Source: an uncultured Porphyromonadaceae bacterium
Lineage (GTDB): Bacteria; Bacteroidota; Bacteroidia; Bacteroidales; Muribaculaceae
Length of the DNA stretch: 6,249 nt
Assembly: GCA_947177595.1 (NCBI GenBank)
Contig: CAMWUZ010000102.1
Location: 1-6,249 of the forward strand
Direction: 5' to 3'
This document shows, piece by piece, positions 4,662 through 6,249 of this stretch. Numbering within the stretch: position 1 is the first letter of the stretch; every line of letters starts with the position of its first letter. A program made the translations under genes and the position numbers. The notes under the pieces are model-generated. The model saw only the letters and a program-made list of their open reading frames with translations. It was not told where the DNA came from and did not search any database.

Positions 4662-6249
4662 TTACTCGGTAATATAATTATAGGCTTTGAAATTGGTGAC
4701 TTTACTTTTGAAGTCGCCTGCTTTTTCGAGCGGGAACATCATTGTGCTCAGGTAGTACATCTTATTCTTACCGTCGTTGTGCCACTGAGTCACCTTGTCA
4801 AGGCTTTCATATTTCTCGCCGTTCACCCAAAGGGTGGTACCTTTATTGTCACCGGTAATCTTGATATGCGCTTTTTCGCCGGGATAGGGACGGAAGTTGA
4901 AGGTGTTCAAATATCCGTCGCGGGCAAATCCGAAGAGTCCCTTAAAGGGGTCACTCAAGTAGAATGTGGTTTCCGGTGAGGAGAGCAGCACTGTGCCCTT
5001 CTCCTCAGGGGTTGCATCCAGATCAAATTCAACAGTATATCCGAAGCCGAGCTCACAAACAGGATTTTTGACTCCGGGTTGAAGTTTTTCAGCCTCAAAC
5101 ACGAGTGTATTTGGCTCGCCGACTTTACCGAGACGGTTTATACCGGGTGCTTCAGAAAGGATTTTGGAAGCAGCATAGAATTCATCGTAGGGCACTGTCA
5201 CATTCACACCATCCCATAGCTTGTCCGCCATTGTTGCAATCGCATCCATTACACGGTGGTGAACATCCTGCACAGATATTCCGTTGCCCACATGGTCGTT
5301 CCACACCGCGAAGTATCCGCCAACGAGAGCGGGGTCTTTTTCGTCAAACTGCACATTGCCCACTCTTGCGGGAGTCCAGTTTTCATAGAGCCATTTGGTG
5401 TTCAGGTAATCGTGGTAATAGCCGGCGTTCGGGACGATATATACCATTCCGTCGGGAATACTGTTGAGTTTGAATCCCAGCTTCACCATCTCCTTTGGGT
5501 CGGCGTAACCGTTGTACCAGGCATCAAGCATCACACCTTCTGTTTTAATAGGTGTTTCTCCGGGAGCGGTGGAAAGTGAACCCCAGACCCAGGGCTTCTT
5601 GCCGTAACCTTCAATCAGACGGATATAATGATCCACGAAGGAGCGGAATTTCTCCGTGGTTTCCTTTTTGTTTTCAAACCCTTTGTAGTCTTTTCCGAAC
5701 TCATCTGTACCAATGTGAACATATTCATTTACAAACACGGGATTGTCACCGCCGAGATACTCAGCGAAGAGACCGTCAAGAAATGGCATCAGCTCCTCGC
5801 TGAAAAGGTTGAGGTGGTCCATTCCGAACTCCTTGCTGCCAAGGTTGGGATTATATCTGCTGAAAGCGAGGGCGTGAGCAGGAACGTCTATTTCGGGAAC
5901 AATATCCACAAAATCCTTGGCTGAAGAAATCTGGAAATCACGGAATTCATCTTTGGTATAATAACCGTCACGCGCAGTGAGCCCAGGATAAGTATCGCTC
6001 TCAAGGCGGAATGCTGAATATGTCTTATCCCAGTCATTACCGAAATAATAAGGGAAACCGTTGTCATTAAGATGAATACGGAGAGAATTCATCTTATAGT
6101 ATGAAAGTATTTTCACGAGATCACGCAAATAAGAGAGCGGAAAAAACTTTCTACCCACATCTATCGAGAGTCCACGCACACCATAGTCGGGAAAATCTCT
6201 CATCTTTCCGCATGGAACCGAGCGGTCACCGCTCTGCTCTGCAATCTGC
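4662..6249 (-). CDS. GH20 beta-N-acetylhexosaminidase with C-terminal LamG-like domain (5' end beyond window)
   Basis: GH20 enzymes release terminal GlcNAc or GalNAc from glycans by substrate-assisted catalysis. The frame is open to the right edge: 15 further codons precede the first Met (6203), and the sequence around that Met (GKMRDFPDYGVRGLSIDVGR) is the usual entry to the GH20 barrel. The real start, with any signal peptide and N-terminal domain, is therefore outside. Numbering from that Met, I see HLNDNG (44-49), PEIDVPAHA (103-111), the catalytic pair Asp167-Glu168 in HIGTDEFG, WVWG (205-208), DAWYNGY (227-233) and the barrel-closing FAVWNDHVGNG (298-308). Residues about 383-513 form a beta-rich module (GYTVEFDLDA, TTLWVNGEKYES) resembling LamG/concanavalin-like folds, possibly glycan-binding. 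PAH replaces the commoner PGH. Secretion or periplasmic location is expected but cannot be seen. Substrate could be mucin- or milk-type glycans; lacto-N-biosidase activity cannot be excluded. Confidence 0.9.
   Translation of the reverse strand, partial: QIAEQSGDRSVPCGKMRDFPDYGVRGLSIDVGRKFFPLSYLRDLVKILSYYKMNSLRIHLNDNGFPYYFGNDWDKTYSAFRLESDTYPGLTARDGYYTKDEFRDFQISSAKDFVDIVPEIDVPAHALAFSRYNPNLGSKEFGMDHLNLFSEELMPFLDGLFAEYLGGDNPVFVNEYVHIGTDEFGKDYKGFENKKETTEKFRSFVDHYIRLIEGYGKKPWVWGSLSTAPGETPIKTEGVMLDAWYNGYADPKEMVKLGFKLNSIPDGMVYIVPNAGYYHDYLNTKWLYENWTPARVGNVQFDEKDPALVGGYFAVWNDHVGNGISVQDVHHRVMDAIATMADKLWDGVNVTVPYDEFYAASKILSEAPGINRLGKVGEPNTLVFEAEKLQPGVKNPVCELGFGYTVEFDLDATPEEKGTVLLSSPETTFYLSDPFKGLFGFARDGYLNTFNFRPYPGEKAHIKITGDNKGTTLWVNGEKYESLDKVTQWHNDGKNKMYYLSTMMFPLEKAGDFKSKVTNFKAYNYITE

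Noticed and set aside
5105..5924. Several overlapping plus-strand ORFs of 83-120 codons opposite the GH20 gene
   Set aside because: They lie antisense to a strongly conserved glycosidase frame, have Cys/His/Arg-rich low-quality translations and no recognisable domains. They are frame shadows.
6201..6203. ATG at 6203 as the start of the GH20 gene
   Set aside because: The frame remains open for 15 codons to the window edge, and the residues around this Met belong to the conserved entry to the GH20 barrel, so the true start is outside.

Overview
The window looks like chromosomal DNA from a Bacteroidales bacterium, most likely a gut commensal of the Muribaculaceae or Bacteroidaceae type. This rests on protein resemblance recalled from memory, on Bacteroidetes-style promoter elements (TTTG / TAnnTTTG) and on AT-rich leaders without Shine-Dalgarno sequences. 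The family-level placement is an inference. Coding density is high. I see no mobile element, phage gene, CRISPR array, tRNA or rRNA.

Left block (1-3342, all minus strand, transcribed right to left). It opens with a FtsB/DivIC-type division protein. One base later comes a 127-residue membrane protein of unknown function with four predicted membrane segments. After a 49-base gap with a good -7 promoter element comes coaX (type III pantothenate kinase). It overlaps by 14 bases an outer-membrane beta-barrel protein resembling the FadL/OmpP1 group. Five bases further on is lptC, the lipoprotein/periplasmic component of lipopolysaccharide export, whose last codons run off the left edge. The run links cell division, coenzyme A synthesis and outer-membrane biogenesis, and the very tight junctions suggest co-transcription and translational coupling.

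Middle (3343-3568). This divergent intergenic region holds an excellent promoter for the ftsB-like gene, a probable weaker one for asnA, a 10-bp-phased direct repeat and a short dyad.

Right block. asnA (ammonia-dependent asparagine synthetase) is on the plus strand. It ends at a strong, probably bidirectional hairpin terminator shared with the convergent minus-strand gene. That gene is a GH20 beta-N-acetylhexosaminidase with a C-terminal LamG-like domain. Its reading frame stays open to the right edge, so the N-terminus is missing and the first Met in the window is not its real start.

I did not find a clearly new biological system. The observations most worth following are two promoters that predict leaderless or nearly leaderless transcripts, the uncharacterised membrane protein coupled to FtsB/DivIC, and the uncharacterised barrel protein locked between coaX and lptC.
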